From positions 6,758,001 to 6,822,000 of the forward strand of contig JAGYVD010000001.1 in assembly GCA_021209875.1 (NCBI GenBank): a stretch of 64,000 bases of DNA. The letters run 5' to 3'. Each line of letters begins with the position of its first letter. The stretch's first letter is position 1. Below are positions 12,101-23,512 of the stretch, in pieces. Position numbers and translations under genes: made by a program. The DNA comes from Rosellinia necatrix. Its lineage: Eukaryota; Ascomycota; Sordariomycetes; Xylariales; Xylariaceae. The notes under the pieces were generated by a model, which worked only from the letters and a program-made list of their open reading frames with translations, was not told the origin of the DNA and made no database searches.

Positions 12101-13882
12101 GCTTATCAAGCCTCGCGAACGCGTTCGCACCCAGCTTCGGTGGGGCCGGCACTCGGGCAGCCTACTTGACTGTGTTGATCGCTTCGGCTTCATCTTGGAA
12201 CCTTCGTGGCCGCACAGCCAGTTTCTTCATTCTCTGCTTTTTGGGCATACTCTCTCCCAGGACTTATGGAGGCGATCGCGCCCCAGAGTGACTCCGGGGT
12301 TACTTATATTGTACTGCTTAGAGGAGCTCCGCCGGCACGCCTTTGGCGGCCACCTCAATTTTGCTGCGCTAGAGCTTCGATCCATTACCGAAAACAGTGC
12401 GCGCCGTGTCTGCTTAGTTGTTGTCCTCCGGCACTCTACCTTTGAATATGACCACTATATTACCGTTTTTTTTTAGCTTCCTTGTTACTAACGTGTTGGT
12501 ATCTGGGAGCTCTGTATTCAGTGCTGTGACAATGTCGATTGGCCTGCGCACCCGAAGGTATTCGCGGAGACTGGCACTTCACACCGGAACCTCCCTATTC
12601 CTCCTGCTAGGAACAGCCCTTGAGTTGCCATGCTGCCATGTCGTTGTTGCAAGGCTTCCCCGCCCTCGTCCTTGAGTTGAGAGTAGCAGCCCTCTGCGGC
12701 TTCCTGGAATCCTGCCAAAGGTTAGCAGTTGCTTCGGACTGTATTGCTATGTATAGTTGACACACTGGCTCCAGAACTTTATCGATATCAGCGGCCATAG
12801 CCTCAAGGTTGCTTTCATGGCGAGGCAGGGCTGTACAGATCTGCCTCGCTAGTGATCCATGGGTGCGTTTCGAGTTAGATAGGGCATATTTAGATACAAA
12901 GTAATTATATCATCCTTATTCGTTACATATGCAAGTTGTATAGTATTCATTCCCATGGGATTCAAAGGAATGCACGATGCCACAACAGAGCAGAGCAGAA
13001 AGTAATGATACCTCGGCAATGCCCAAATACTACACAGCATTATATGACTCCTCGCGTGTGCATATACATTAGCTACGTACTGATACCGTAGGTTCTAGAT
13101 CGGTGGCACGGCCAACATATCGCCAAGACGGGCCAGACGCACCCTTGAGTGTCAGATCGAAGGATCGAATCCTGCCCTAGCATTGTTACCTTGCGCGGCA
13201 CTGCTACTCTTTTCATAGGTCTGCTTATACGATATTCTATACGAAGTAACACTATAATCCGATGTGTTTCCAGCAGGTTACCGAGAAAAACAACATACTA
13301 GTACATTACTTCTTGCTTTAAGTAGTATCTATAATCAGTCCGATATTACTAGAGCTCCAGGCTACAGTATCCAGGGTCTTCTACAGGCTTATAGGGAGAG
13401 ACATTCATACTTGTAAGGGCCCCTGTTAGTGGTGCTCTTACCTCCCTAGTGACATCCCTGTAACTTGGGTAGTAAGTAAGTACGTATAAATGGCTTAGAA
13501 ATAAAACCAATTATTGTGTGGGGGAATACCTTAAAGGTAGCTGATGTGACGACGCCAAGATCAGCTTCTCCATGTGTTTGCTTGAATGTAATAGTGTACT
13601 AGACTTGACAGAGATCAGCATAAGCAACCAATCAGCGTCGCACCAATGGCTCAGTAATAAAATCATCGCAGCACTATCTGCAACATTATTCAACATCGAC
13701 CTCCTCGCCGAATATCTGCGAGAATCAGCTAAAAGTCGCTTCCAGTCTCTTCTTCAAGCAAGAGCGCCCATCTAACCTTAGTTGTAACAGTAATATTTCT
13801 ATTATTCCATACGAGATTTTGAAGACGTCTAGATAGTCATTAGATTACGCATAGTAAACAGGTATCTTAGACACCTATTCAT
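9130..13882. other. Gene-poor region with broken ORFs
   Basis: About 4.7 kb with no intact gene. 9.1-10.7 kb and 12.8-13.9 kb are AT-rich with frequent stops on both strands. The middle part (10.75-12.8 kb) has several protein-like minus-strand fragments, listed separately. No terminal repeats, transposase or reverse-transcriptase motif was recognised. Confidence 0.5.
10748..12798 (-). pseudogene. Unidentified decayed coding region
   Basis: A series of minus-strand fragments in different frames (12607-12798, 11945-12193, 11274-11516, 10748-11143) has protein-like composition, for example LEKACDTFPAQIAATSRPL and KVLEPVCQLYIAIQSEATA. Stops separate them. They may be one decayed gene or mobile-element ORF inactivated by point mutation, but no family motif is visible and continuity between the fragments is not proven. 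Plus-strand ORFs in the same place are no longer and no more convincing. Confidence 0.25.
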
Positions 13883-16125
13883 TCATGGTGTCGACCTTGT
13901 GCCCGGCAATCGCTGTCCCCGTGACCCTTCGAGCTCCACGTTGTCATCCGTACCGACTGTCTTCTCTCGATCGGCACCTAACACAGCCCCTTTATTCTCG
14001 GTGCTGAGATGGTGTGCGCGTACAAATACGTTGAAGAGCAATGATAAACCTGCAAACGCCACATACTGTTTGTAGACAGGCAATGTTAGTACGGGCCTAA
14101 GGCATCGTGGTAAGCCGGTAGGTAATAATACCCCACATACCATAATCCACACATCCCTGAGTGAGTGGAAGTAAGCTTGTCGCACCACGCCTTGTTGTTG
14201 TTGATCTGGCAGCTCGTTAATAGCTTCAACCTTAGCCGTAGCCTGATCGCCGTTGAACTGTCGACCTAATTCAGCACCAATTTGAGTCACGAGCGCCGGA
14301 TTAGCAGCCGTCATCTCATTCTGGAAGATAACTCCGCCGACGACAATAGAAATGGCGATGGCGATGGAGCGCGCGAAATTCATACTAGACACAACAGCTG
14401 CAGTGTCCCGGGCAGAATTGATGGCCTGGACTGCAATAAGAGGCGGTTCGATGTTCATCCCACCACCTACCCCAACCCTGCATACAGATCATGTTAGCGA
14501 CTGCCAGCTGGTTCTGGTTCATGGGAGTGAAATCCTACAAGATCTCGAAGATGAAAAGCCGAGCGAGACTCCTTTCAAACGGGAGATAGATGAAAAGCCC
14601 AACTCCTAGGATGCTTAGAAACTGTCCAATGTACATGATGCCAAGATAGCTCCCTGTCTTCTGAATGAAGAAGCCGACAAAGGCGGCTGCGAGCGAGCTT
14701 GCCACAATTAGAGGGAGGATGTAAACGCCTGAGGTCAGAGCATTGGCGCCAAGTACGGCTTGCGAGTATAGCGGCAAATAATACAACATCCCGATGAAGA
14801 CGTAGAAGTTGAAGACGTACACGCCGTACGCAGCAACGGCAGACTTGCTTGAGAAGAGGTGCAGCGGAATGATGGGCTCCTTGGCAAACTTCCACTCGTT
14901 CACGAAGAACAACGCCCCAGCGATGACGCCAAAGACCAGAAGGTTGATGACAGTGGCGGAGGACCATGGGAAGACAACGTCGCCAAAGTCCAGGGCCAGC
15001 AACACCATCAAGACCGAGCCCACAACGAGAGCGCCACCCGTCCAATCGATCTTCTTCAGCCCGGCGACGATAGGTGTACCGGGGTTAGCCACCTTTAAGA
15101 AGAAGAGAAGTATGACCAAGACAGTGCCACCTATCGGCACTGACATGGAAGGGAAACATCAATGTCAGTGTTGTGTTTTAAGGGGGAAGGGGGTAGAGGT
15201 GTGATGCTGCCCATCCGTGAAACTCACAGTTAATCCAGAAACACCATCTCCAACTTGAACGAAGTAGCGCTGTCAGAACTGGCGACAAAAAAAGCTCCCA
15301 CCCGGAGGTGGGGGGGTTGAACTTACTCGGCCTTTTCCGTCAAGACACCACCAACGAGGGGTCCGATGGCGCTTCCCAGCGCGTGGGCCAGCGACGTGAA
15401 ACCCAGATACAGACCGCGGTCCCTCACGGAGAAGGAATCGCAGATGATGACATTGACCATGGTGCCCATGCCGGCGGACCTGCAGAGGTAGTGAGCAACA
15501 ATAACTTTCTTTTTTTTTTTACAAAAAAAAAAAAACACGGGAGGGCACGCATGCATGCCGTGAACACGTTATCCTATCGCCAAAAGGGGTGGGCGCGGCG
15601 GAGGTGGACTGACCCTAAGCCCTGGACGACGCGGCCGGCAATCAAAGCGTCTATGCTGGGCGCCAGGGCGCACAGCAGGCTCCCGCCGAGGAAGATGGCG
15701 ATGGCGACGAGGATGACGGGCTTGCGGCCCCAGATGTCGGCGACGGTGCCCCAGAGGGGCGTGGTGGCCGTGCTGGCGAGGATGAAGGCGCTGCCGATCC
15801 AGATGTAGCCGGCGACGGAGCCGAGGGAGGCGACGATGGTGGGGATGGCCGGGATGACGATAGTGATGTCGAGGGCGGAGAGCAGCGTCGAGAGGCATAG
15901 AGGCAGCATGACAAGGGCCGTCCTGGCGGCGGAGGGCCTGCCGTTAGTGGGCGCTCCGTCGTCCTCGTCATCGCTGCTGCTGCCCTTGCCGCCGCTTTGT
16001 GTCGATGCCACGGGCGGTGCCACGGACACCGGGCCGTCGTTGGAGTCCCGGCCGGATGGCTGGCTGGGTGCGACGACGGCGCTTTGGAGCGCCGTGATTG
16101 TTTCTGTCCCTGTCTCGGTCGCCAT
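13883..16125 (-). CDS. MFS multidrug efflux transporter, DHA2 (14-TM) type
   Basis: Exons in coding order: 16125-15614, 15479-15327, 15253-15228, 15139-14539, 14477-14141, 14065-13883; phases agree, 603 aa. A hydrophilic Ser/Asp-rich N-terminus of ~65 residues precedes the membrane domain. Motif A is WGTVADIWGRK. The antiporter motif C is GSAIGPLVGGVL. WRWCFWINLPIGG is the hallmark of DHA2 drug:H+ antiporters such as aflatoxin-cluster-type pumps. It likely exports toxic compounds or metabolites across the plasma membrane. Exon 3 is only 26 nt and codes for part of WRWCFWIN. The last intron (14066-14140, branch GTACTAAC) is 75 nt without an in-frame stop, so an unspliced reading also stays open. 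No biosynthetic genes flank it, so the substrate is unknown. Confidence 0.88.
15510..15534. repeat. Poly-T/poly-A inverted run inside an intron
   Basis: Ten T, then AC, then twelve A, within the first intron of the DHA2 transporter. It could fold as a weak hairpin. No function is assigned. Confidence 0.7.
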
Positions 16126-16989
16126 GGTCGACGGCCCGACGCTGAACACACGCATACACAGCTATTCCAACTATAGGTTAGGAAGAGAGCTCGCTGTCGA
16201 GCAGGCGTGTAGTAGGGGTGGGTATAAGATGTTCCTGTTCCTTGTTATCCACGGCCCAACTATCATACCCTATCATATACCTGGCCTCTGCGCTATCGCG
16301 ATATATTCCACGGAGTCTCGCTCCCTGGTCAAGTCCTATAGTGTAGTGTAGTTGCTCTGTTCCGACCAAGCACCGCCTTTGGAATCTAGGCTGGAAATAT
16401 CTTAGTGAAGACGGGAACGGTGGAGCGGCGTGGAGAAACGGGACATGATATGATCGCTGCTAGCGCGGTGCTACGGAGCGACTTGGTGCCTGGGAGGAGC
16501 GACGAGGGGCCCTGGTGCATAACTATCTACACTACACTAGGACCTCACCGTAGCGGGCCGGGGTCCTGCAGGGGTTCTACGGAAGGATCCAGCCTAATTA
16601 TACCCCTCTGGGCTCACTCGCCCTAAAAATAGCGTATTACCCACAAGCCTTTTTGCCCAGCGCAACACAACAGCGACCACCTAACGGTCTACCTGTGACC
16701 TGTGTAAGACGGATGTCGAACGGACCAGTGGCTGACGGCATCTTCATTCACAAGACGTAAGACTTGATAATACGGGAACCTCAACACCACAATATGGTCT
16801 AGGTCTAAGCAACGCAAAATAACGTAACCTTTTTTAATGTAAATCCTAACGTCGCCGTATAATCCCCTAGCCCTCGCAGCTATTGCTACTGTGACCTGTG
16901 ACCTGTGACCTATGACCTGTCCCTATCTCTGTCCAGGGGCGCTGCTCGCAATCCTCTCTTTCACTTAGTCCACCCCCACGTCTCATGAT
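16126..16989. other. Intergenic between MFS transporter and LAS21
   Basis: Lies upstream of the MFS gene (minus) and downstream of LAS21 (minus). No gene seen. It contains a short tandem repeat at 16891-16921. Confidence 0.5.
16891..16921. repeat. GTGACCT heptamer tandem repeat
   Basis: Four adjacent GTGACCT/ATGACCT units, with a related pair near 16690-16705. Located just beyond the 3' end of LAS21. Confidence 0.75.
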
Positions 16990-19900
16990 TTAGTTCCCGG
17001 CAAGGAACCAGACTATTGAACAGCCTGTGCCATTCACCATCAACTGGTGAAAGAACACCCATAGAAACGCATTGATGAATTTGGGGCCGTAGATATCCCA
17101 GAGGTCCTCGTGGCCCCATATATACATGCAGGCCAGATCGAGTGCCAGCGAGCTCAGCGCCGAGAAAAGAGTCTGCATGGTCAAATACTCGAGGTAATGG
17201 GTATTATTAGCCCCTGCCATGACATCTATAGCCTGGGGCTTGGTCGCCTTCTCCGGTGCGGGCTCGGCGATTTTGGCATCATGTATTCTAGGACCTCCGC
17301 TGCCGTTCTGATAGCCAGTCTTATAACCACTGTTGCCGTCTCCGTCTTGTAGAGTCGTAATAGCAGCACTATGTTGACCTTCACGCCACGAAGCTAATAG
17401 CCGAAGACCGGCTAAGGACCACCACACAGGACCGATCCAGTTGCTAAGAAAAGACTGGACTATGACGCGGATGATGCTGGATCCGCTGAGGCCATTAAAG
17501 CCATTCAGCAAGTCGAGCGAGGCAATTGTGTTGTCTCTCCCCATGCTGTAAAAGGCGCCTTGGCCGAGCAAGACCACGGTAGTTGCCGTTTCCGCCGGAG
17601 ATAACCCCATCCTCACTGGAACAAGACGCATTCCTTAGCCCATGTCGGCCACTGAAGGAAAACAGCCGTTCGGGTGGGATGTCCAGACTTACAAAGAACT
17701 GCAATCTGATATTCAAATATCAGGAAGAAGGATAGATTCCTCGGCCGAGATTGCAACCTCAGGTATAGATTCAACAATTCGACGATTCTCGTCACAGCGA
17801 CTTGGCTCTGGTTAGCGTCTATTCTGTTGTGCTTGACTTCTTCCCAACGGTAATGTCATTCTCTCCACCTACCAGAACCGCTCGTGGGACCATACGGGCC
17901 TCGGCGCTGCCATATGAACAAAAGTGAGCAAGCAAGAAGTCCAGTCCAGAAAGCCTGTAGTATGCGGTCGTGCGGCACAGCGGCCACCAACTCTCTCACG
18001 TGTTCCGATGCGAAATTCAGCGATTCAGGGTTGTGGCTGTACGTCAACGCCAGTTTAAAACCGAACGCAACCGCACAGAGCCCGAGGGATACCGCAACGG
18101 CAACTGACCTGCCCAGGGCGGTGCGCAGATTCCTGGCAATGAGCACGGAAGCCGAGATATGGGACAGGAGGGCGGGGATCCAAAGGAAGATTGGATGCGC
18201 GAAAATGAGATCGTCAATACGCTCGGCCATGGAATACCTGGTGCCGCGCGTGTTGATGCATTGGCCCAAGAAATGGAGGGCAATTAGACCCAAGTACGCC
18301 AAACCGAACCCGGATCGGCGAGTCCTGCGGCTAATCATGAGTCTCGGGCCCAGGGAGTTGTTTTTAGGAAGACAAATACGCATACCGAAGAACAGAGAGG
18401 AATACCAGCCACAGAAGTGAGCCCCAGTACCAGAAATGGTGTTCCTCTTCCACGAGGCCCGGAATGAACATAGTTACAGCATGAGCCGCCGTGGCGATAA
18501 ACAGCGAGCAGCTGCCCAAGCTCAACCAAGGAAGTGACGCGTACGCTAGCATTGCCGCGGCCGCAAGGCATCCGACCCCAACATACAGCCGACCGATACT
18601 AATATTATCCACGGAGACGAGCAGGATGCTCTGGGCAACGGCGACGAACTTCCTGTGGCGTCAGTACAAAAACACTACATATAATGGACGTGCTATGGAC
18701 CCGACTTGCCTCATAGATAGAGATCTTCAGATGCTCTCTAGTTTCGTTACTAGGCGAGTCCACCCAGGCCTTCTCGGCCGACAGCATGGCTTCCCACAGA
18801 TCATCTGCGCGACCCAAGTCATCGTGACGTCCCGCAGGATACTTAGCATCATCATCTACAGTGACCGCTTTGTTTGCGGACTTGGTAGAAACCCTGAGAG
18901 TCCTGTGTATCTGTTTGGCGTTCTCCAACAGGAATCCCACAGCCTTCGTGTCGTCGCCAAACGCGGGAAGCATGTCGGGTATGAAGACGCCGGCGTTCGT
19001 TGACGGGATCGGGAAGCCCATCAGCCCCGCGAGCGTGGGGACCACGTCGATCTGGTTCACGGCGGAGTAGTACCGGTAGTCCGGGGCGGGGTCCAGGGGC
19101 GAGCTGCGCCGCGGCCGCCGCGCCGCGGCCGCCAGCTTCGGGGATATGAAGACGGCGGCGGCGGCGAGCTCCTCGGGCAGGCGGCCGCCGTGGTTCCCGT
19201 GCGCCGTCATCCCGTGGTCGCCGAGCAGGACCAGGAGCGCGTCCCGCATGTGAGGCGCGCCGGCCAGGGCCGCGTAGATGGCCCGCACGACGGCGTCCAT
19301 CTCGAGCTGCTTCGGCCGCATGTGGGCCGACCTCGGGCCCCCGGCGTGCGCGATGCAGTCGAGCCCCAGGTAGTGCAGGACCAGCGCCGCCCAGTCGTCG
19401 CGCGCCAGCTCGCCCGACAGGCTCCCCGTGATGTTGCGGTCGACGTTCACGAGCTTCGGCAGGTGGAAGGACGAGAAGACCTCCTTGCGGTCGAAGACGT
19501 TCGGGTACAAGTCCACCCACTCCTCTATGCCGTGGAACACGAGCTGCTTCTTCTCCTTCTTCTCCTTCTTCTCCTTCTTCTCCTTCTTCTCCTTCTCCTC
19601 CTCCTCCTCCTCCTCCCCCCGATTCGCCCGGGACGCCTTGAGACGCGCGAGCCAGGTGTCCCCGCCGTCCAGGCGCGAGTCCTCGGGCCAGTTGACCACG
19701 TTCAGCCAGGCGTCCAGGAACGACTGGCTCGACCCCTGCGTCAGGGCCTTGATGCGGGATAGGGTCAGGGTCGGCATGGCGGAAAGGGCCGTGACGGGCA
19801 CGGCGGCGCCCGAGCGGATGAGGCCCTGCGTAAAGGGGAAGGCGCCGTCCTTGGCGAAGACGAAATCCGTCCTCAACGCATCGATCACCATGAAGATCAC

Positions 19901-20128
19901 CTTGTCGAAAGGCGCCTCGTGAGCCCTTGTCTCCCGCGACGAGCTGGGCAAGTCCGTGACTTCTAGCAGAGGCCTACTGCGGAAGAGACCACTCATGAAT
20001 ATGAGCGTGCCTAGTAGAATCAGGGGGTTTACCAGCAAGAGCAGCGGCGTGCTTGCCGTCCGGCCTTTGAAGATCATCGTGACAGCCAAGTAAGGGTATC
20101 TTGGAACAATGTGCAAGAAAGGTTTCAC
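16990..20128 (-). CDS. LAS21: GPI ethanolamine phosphate transferase 2 (Las21/Gpi7, PIG-G)
   Basis: Adds ethanolamine phosphate to the second mannose of GPI anchors in the ER membrane. Exons: 20128 (or 20077) to ~18711, 18652-18386, 18330-17873, 17800-17693, 17615-16990; about 958 aa. An N-terminal membrane anchor precedes an alkaline-phosphatase-like lumenal domain with VIDALRTDF, the Thr-containing MPTLTLSRIKALT, LHYLGLDCIAH and metal-binding GDHGMTAHGNHGG. Multiple C-terminal membrane helices follow, ending FFHQLMVNGTGCSIVWFLAGN minus the first residue in this count. Two oddities: an acidic/lysine repeat between ANRG and QLVFHG, coded by 19547-19618, and an exon 1-2 junction with a GC-type donor (GCAAGT at 18709) that is one base out of phase with the CAG acceptor. 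The other junctions are canonical and in phase. Orthology is well supported. Confidence 0.9.
19547..19618 (-). repeat. Coding TTCTCC/CTC microsatellite (Glu/Lys tract)
   Basis: A hexanucleotide/trinucleotide repeat inside LAS21 encodes a run of Glu followed by repeated Lys-Glu-Lys units. It sits in a surface region between two conserved blocks, in frame, and probably forms a flexible charged loop. It does not break the gene. Confidence 0.85.
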
Positions 20129-20652
20129 GATGGGTTATCAATACATTCGGCATTGAAAGTTTACAAGAGAGGTTTTACTCGTATAAATGTCTTTTATAGT
20201 TATCATTGGAACTAAACATTTTATTTTGTGACAGAAAAAACGACGATGTTACTCTGTATAGTATAGGTAACGATATATATAGTCGACTCCGTAACATACC
20301 CCCTGGATTACCTGGATTTGTGAGGTGAGCCACCAACGCGGAAACCTTGTATTACCCACTTTAGGTCCTACATTCTCAGGGGGTACGTTCACAGGCAATG
20401 CTCTCACGCAAAATCGAACACGCAGCCTCAGCATAACAAGGACCAAGGTACAAGGCAGAAAAAACTATCCTGTAACCGCAATAGGAAAAACGACGCCTAT
20501 ATAGCTTGCTTCATGGTTTTTTTTTTTTCCTTCTAGGAAAGAAAACTGAATATATCGCCGTTTGCTTTTATATCTTAGCAAATCAATTATATATCTAGTA
20601 AATATCAATAAAAGCCACTGTTTTACAAAACCGCAATATGATTTTATTCTTC
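20129..20652. other. Intergenic between LAS21 and GST
   Basis: AT-rich, about 520 bp, containing the promoter of LAS21 (minus) and the 3' flank of the GST gene (minus). No gene seen. Confidence 0.5.
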
Positions 20653-21532
20653 TTATTCTTCAGCTACAACATCCAGCTCCTCATAGTAGCGATAGACGCC
20701 ATAGTTCGAGTATTTCTGACGTCGATCACTAGCGAGATACTCAGCGATGCGCGGCCGTGCCTTGACCGCCTCATAGTGCTGGAAGACGCGGTCATATTTG
20801 CCGGAATTCTTCGCAGCCGCAACGGCTTTGCGAAAGAAGTAGCTAGTGCCATCGAGAGTCTGCGAGCCCGAGGCGTCCGTTGTCAGCCGCATGATCAACT
20901 AACAGCAGGGAGTGTAGGGCCTGATTCTGGGGAGGGGTAATTAGGGTAGGTGGGCATACTTGGAATAAGACCAAATCGGCCCAGGTCAGGACACCGCCGT
21001 ACAACCACGGGCCGTCCTTGCTCGCCTTTCCGCTGAGGACTCGTTCAAAGTAGCCGAGATACTTGGGAAGTCGATTCTTGACCCAATCCTTCACACGGCG
21101 CAGACATTCCTCTTTCTGGTCCTCATAGTAGAGGTCAATGGCGATAGGGTGGTGACAGTTGTGGACTTCGTTGCTGAGCCCGTCTAATGCAGTCAAGGCA
21201 AGGGCGTTGATCCTGAAGATATCGTCACCTCCGTTGGCGGCTAAGCCGAGTTTTGGCCCGAGATATTGAAGGATGTTGGGCGTTTGCGAGATGACGAGAT
21301 CGCCGTGCTTCAGGATGGGTGGCGCGAAAGGAGGGGGGTTCAGCTCGTCGCCCGTATTAGTGTCGCTGATGTATGCATGGAGCACGTCCATGCCACCTTC
21401 TGTAAAGGCCGTGTCGGAGTAGGGGACACCGGCCTCGACGAAGCAGAGGCGGATGTGCTCACCCCTGCCGGGGATAACATGCCAGTAGATGAGCTCGTAC
21501 GGAGCCTCGTTAGTAGAGTGCGACGTGGTCAT
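20653..21532 (-). CDS. Glutathione S-transferase
   Basis: Two exons, 21532-20960 and 20859-20653, in phase; 259 aa. The N-terminal thioredoxin-like domain starts YELIYWHVIPGRGEHIRLCF and includes the cis-Pro region NPPPFAPPILKHGDLVISQT, which binds the glutathione gamma-glutamyl group. The helical C-terminal domain contains WLYGGVLTWADLVLFQTLDG across the splice junction and ends KYSNYGVYRYYEELDVV. It likely conjugates glutathione to electrophiles in the cytosol. The sequence resembles sigma/pi-like fungal GSTs; the substrate is unknown. An upstream ATG at 21544 adds four residues; I prefer 21532 because the family starts close to the YELIYW strand. The donor is GTATGC and the acceptor TCGCAG. 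Confidence 0.88.
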
Positions 21533-22101
21533 GATCTCTAGCACCTAGGTAGAATTATCGAGCTTGTCGCTGTTATCTGTGAGATGGCAACTCGCCTCGC
21601 GATAGGTATTTCAAATAACGATGGTTATGGCGAGACGGAAGATAAGAGGATATCGGAGAAAAGGATGTTGCTAGCATTTGTACATATCTTGTTAAACACA
21701 CCGCTCTTTCTTTCCGATTCACGTTTTCTACGCGACGTTACCGTAACACGGCATATATAGACGCCGTAACATGGCATGTGGGCGCCTCAGGTCCCCCCTT
21801 GGTCGGGGTGGGCGCATGCACAAGCATCGAATCCTTCTATGCATTCGATAGTGTTGCAGCGCATTAGCGAGCTGTAACCTTTATCGAATAATATCCTCGC
21901 GCGGAATCAATTCCCCCCTCCTTACCTATACTACGTAGATGCCTACGCCACTCCAAGTAAATAGGTAGTAAACCTGCGTCGCACATCTTCCCGTTTAGTT
22001 TCTCAGCCGCCGGTGATGACAACTTGATCTTATTATTTCTCGAGCCAACAAGCTCGCAACAAGTCTCTGCTCAATAATAGCCCTACCAACTTGGGTTACC
22101 G
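21533..22101. other. Divergent intergenic region, GST / PTH11-like gene
   Basis: Shared 5' region of the GST (minus) and the PTH11-like gene (plus). It has a repeated CGTAACATGGCATGT/CGTAACACGGCATAT pair at about 21740-21780. No gene seen. Confidence 0.5.
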
Positions 22102-23512
22102 ATGGATCCAAACGGACCAGTCCTCCCACCTCCTGATGGCGTTGAATCTAACCTTGATAACCCCCCAAATGGGAACGCCTTGGTCATAGGTCTTACTTCA
22201 TTCTTCCTCTCCATTGCGCTTGTGTTCATAATTCTCCGTATCTATGCGAAGACCATTTACCTGAAGAACAAGCCCGACCTTAGCGATTGTAAGTGTGACC
22301 TTCGCATGTACTTGCTAATAGAATAGTGCTTCTTCTAATCTCTATCTTATAGATGTGATTTTACCGGGAATAGTAAGGACCTTAAAATTAAAGGTTGCCG
22401 GCACGAAAATGCTAATGCACCTCTTTTGATGACCAGTTCACCTACGTTGCCGGCTGCGTGTTCTGTTATCGCGTCGCTCTCACCTCGGGATTCTTCGTCC
22501 ATGGCTGGGATTTCCGTCTCAAGGACCAATCATGGTTCTACTATGTGAGCGGCTCCAAGCCGTCAGAGAGAATCATCTCTCAGCTAACGCGTTGTTTCGC
22601 CGGTCGCAGAATCTGTTTCTTGGGACGCAGATGTACCTGGCCAGCATGATCTTTGTCAAATCGGCCATCTTGCTCGAGTGGGCGCGCATCTTCGGACCGG
22701 GCAGCCGCAGCGCCTTTCGCTTGACGTGCTACATCCTCGCAGTCCTCAACGCGATTTACTACACGATTAATATTAGCCTCGAGGTGACGTCGTGTAGACC
22801 GCGGGCGTTCTACTGGGACAAGACAATCCCCGGCGGCAAATGCGTATACAACGGGCCCGCCCTGTCGCTGACATCGGCACTGATCAATCTTCTCTTCGAC
22901 CTTGCTATCCTTTTGCTCCCGCAAGGGGTGATTTGGAGACTGAACATGTCGCGCAGAAAACGCGTCGGTGTCTCCGCCGTATTCGTCGTCGGTCTCGGGT
23001 ATGTCTCCTTATATGCTCCTGTATTCCTGTCAACGTGCCCAACGGGGTCGCACAATGTCCGAAATCAACGAACCGTTGCGGCGCATGGGGGAATGAAAAA
23101 TAGCTAATAATATATATATACGGGCAGAGCCTGCACCAGCGCGATACTCCGCATAGTATTTGGCGTTGCCTATGTCACCAACAACGACTATACATACCTG
23201 CTGTCTCCGCAGTCTATCTTGTGTATTGCGGAGGTGACGGCAGGTATCCTGGTCTTTGCCGCCCCCGCCACCCCGCGGCCCGTCGTCTACCTCGTGAAGC
23301 AGGCCGGAAGCTCCGTCGACCGCCTCCTGCGATCTACCAGAGGCGGCACCTCGGGAGTGGATAGCAGCACCGAGCGCTCGGGGGGAGAGCTATACATGCG
23401 GAAGAAGCCGAAAAACAACCTATACGACGGAGAAATGGAGACGGACGGCTTGCAGCTGACCAAGCTTAGCACGAGCGGGGATTCGAACGGGGTCTCGACG
23501 AGAGAAGTCTGA
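22102..23512 (+). CDS. PTH11-like rhodopsin-domain integral membrane protein
   Basis: Exons 22102-22288, 22353-22372, 22437-22544, 22610-22998, 23128-23512; phases agree, 362 aa. Seven hydrophobic segments begin with NALVIGLTSFFLSIALVFII. The central part has QMYLASMIFVKSAILLEWAR and ISLEVTSCRPRAFYWDK, and the C-terminal part has ILRIVFGVAYVTNNDYTYLL, all typical of the fungal rhodopsin-domain (PTH11-related) family. It lacks the N-terminal CFEM domain some members have. A hydrophilic cytoplasmic tail of ~80 residues follows the last helix. Family members are thought to act as plasma-membrane sensors; the ligand here is unknown. Exon 2 is only 20 nt, held by good splice sites on both sides (GTAAGT/TATAG and GTAAGG/ACCAG). 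Confidence 0.82.

Noticed and set aside
13090..13190. tRNA-like sequence with a GATCGAATC loop
   Set aside because: The acceptor stem and D-arm do not pair convincingly, and no A-box is recognisable.
18852..19520. 222-aa minus ORF in another frame of LAS21
   Set aside because: Arg/Ala-rich shadow caused by GC-rich codons of the real frame.
19190..19762. 190-aa plus-strand ORF opposite LAS21
   Set aside because: Antisense shadow of a conserved gene; its Leu run is the complement of the coding repeat.
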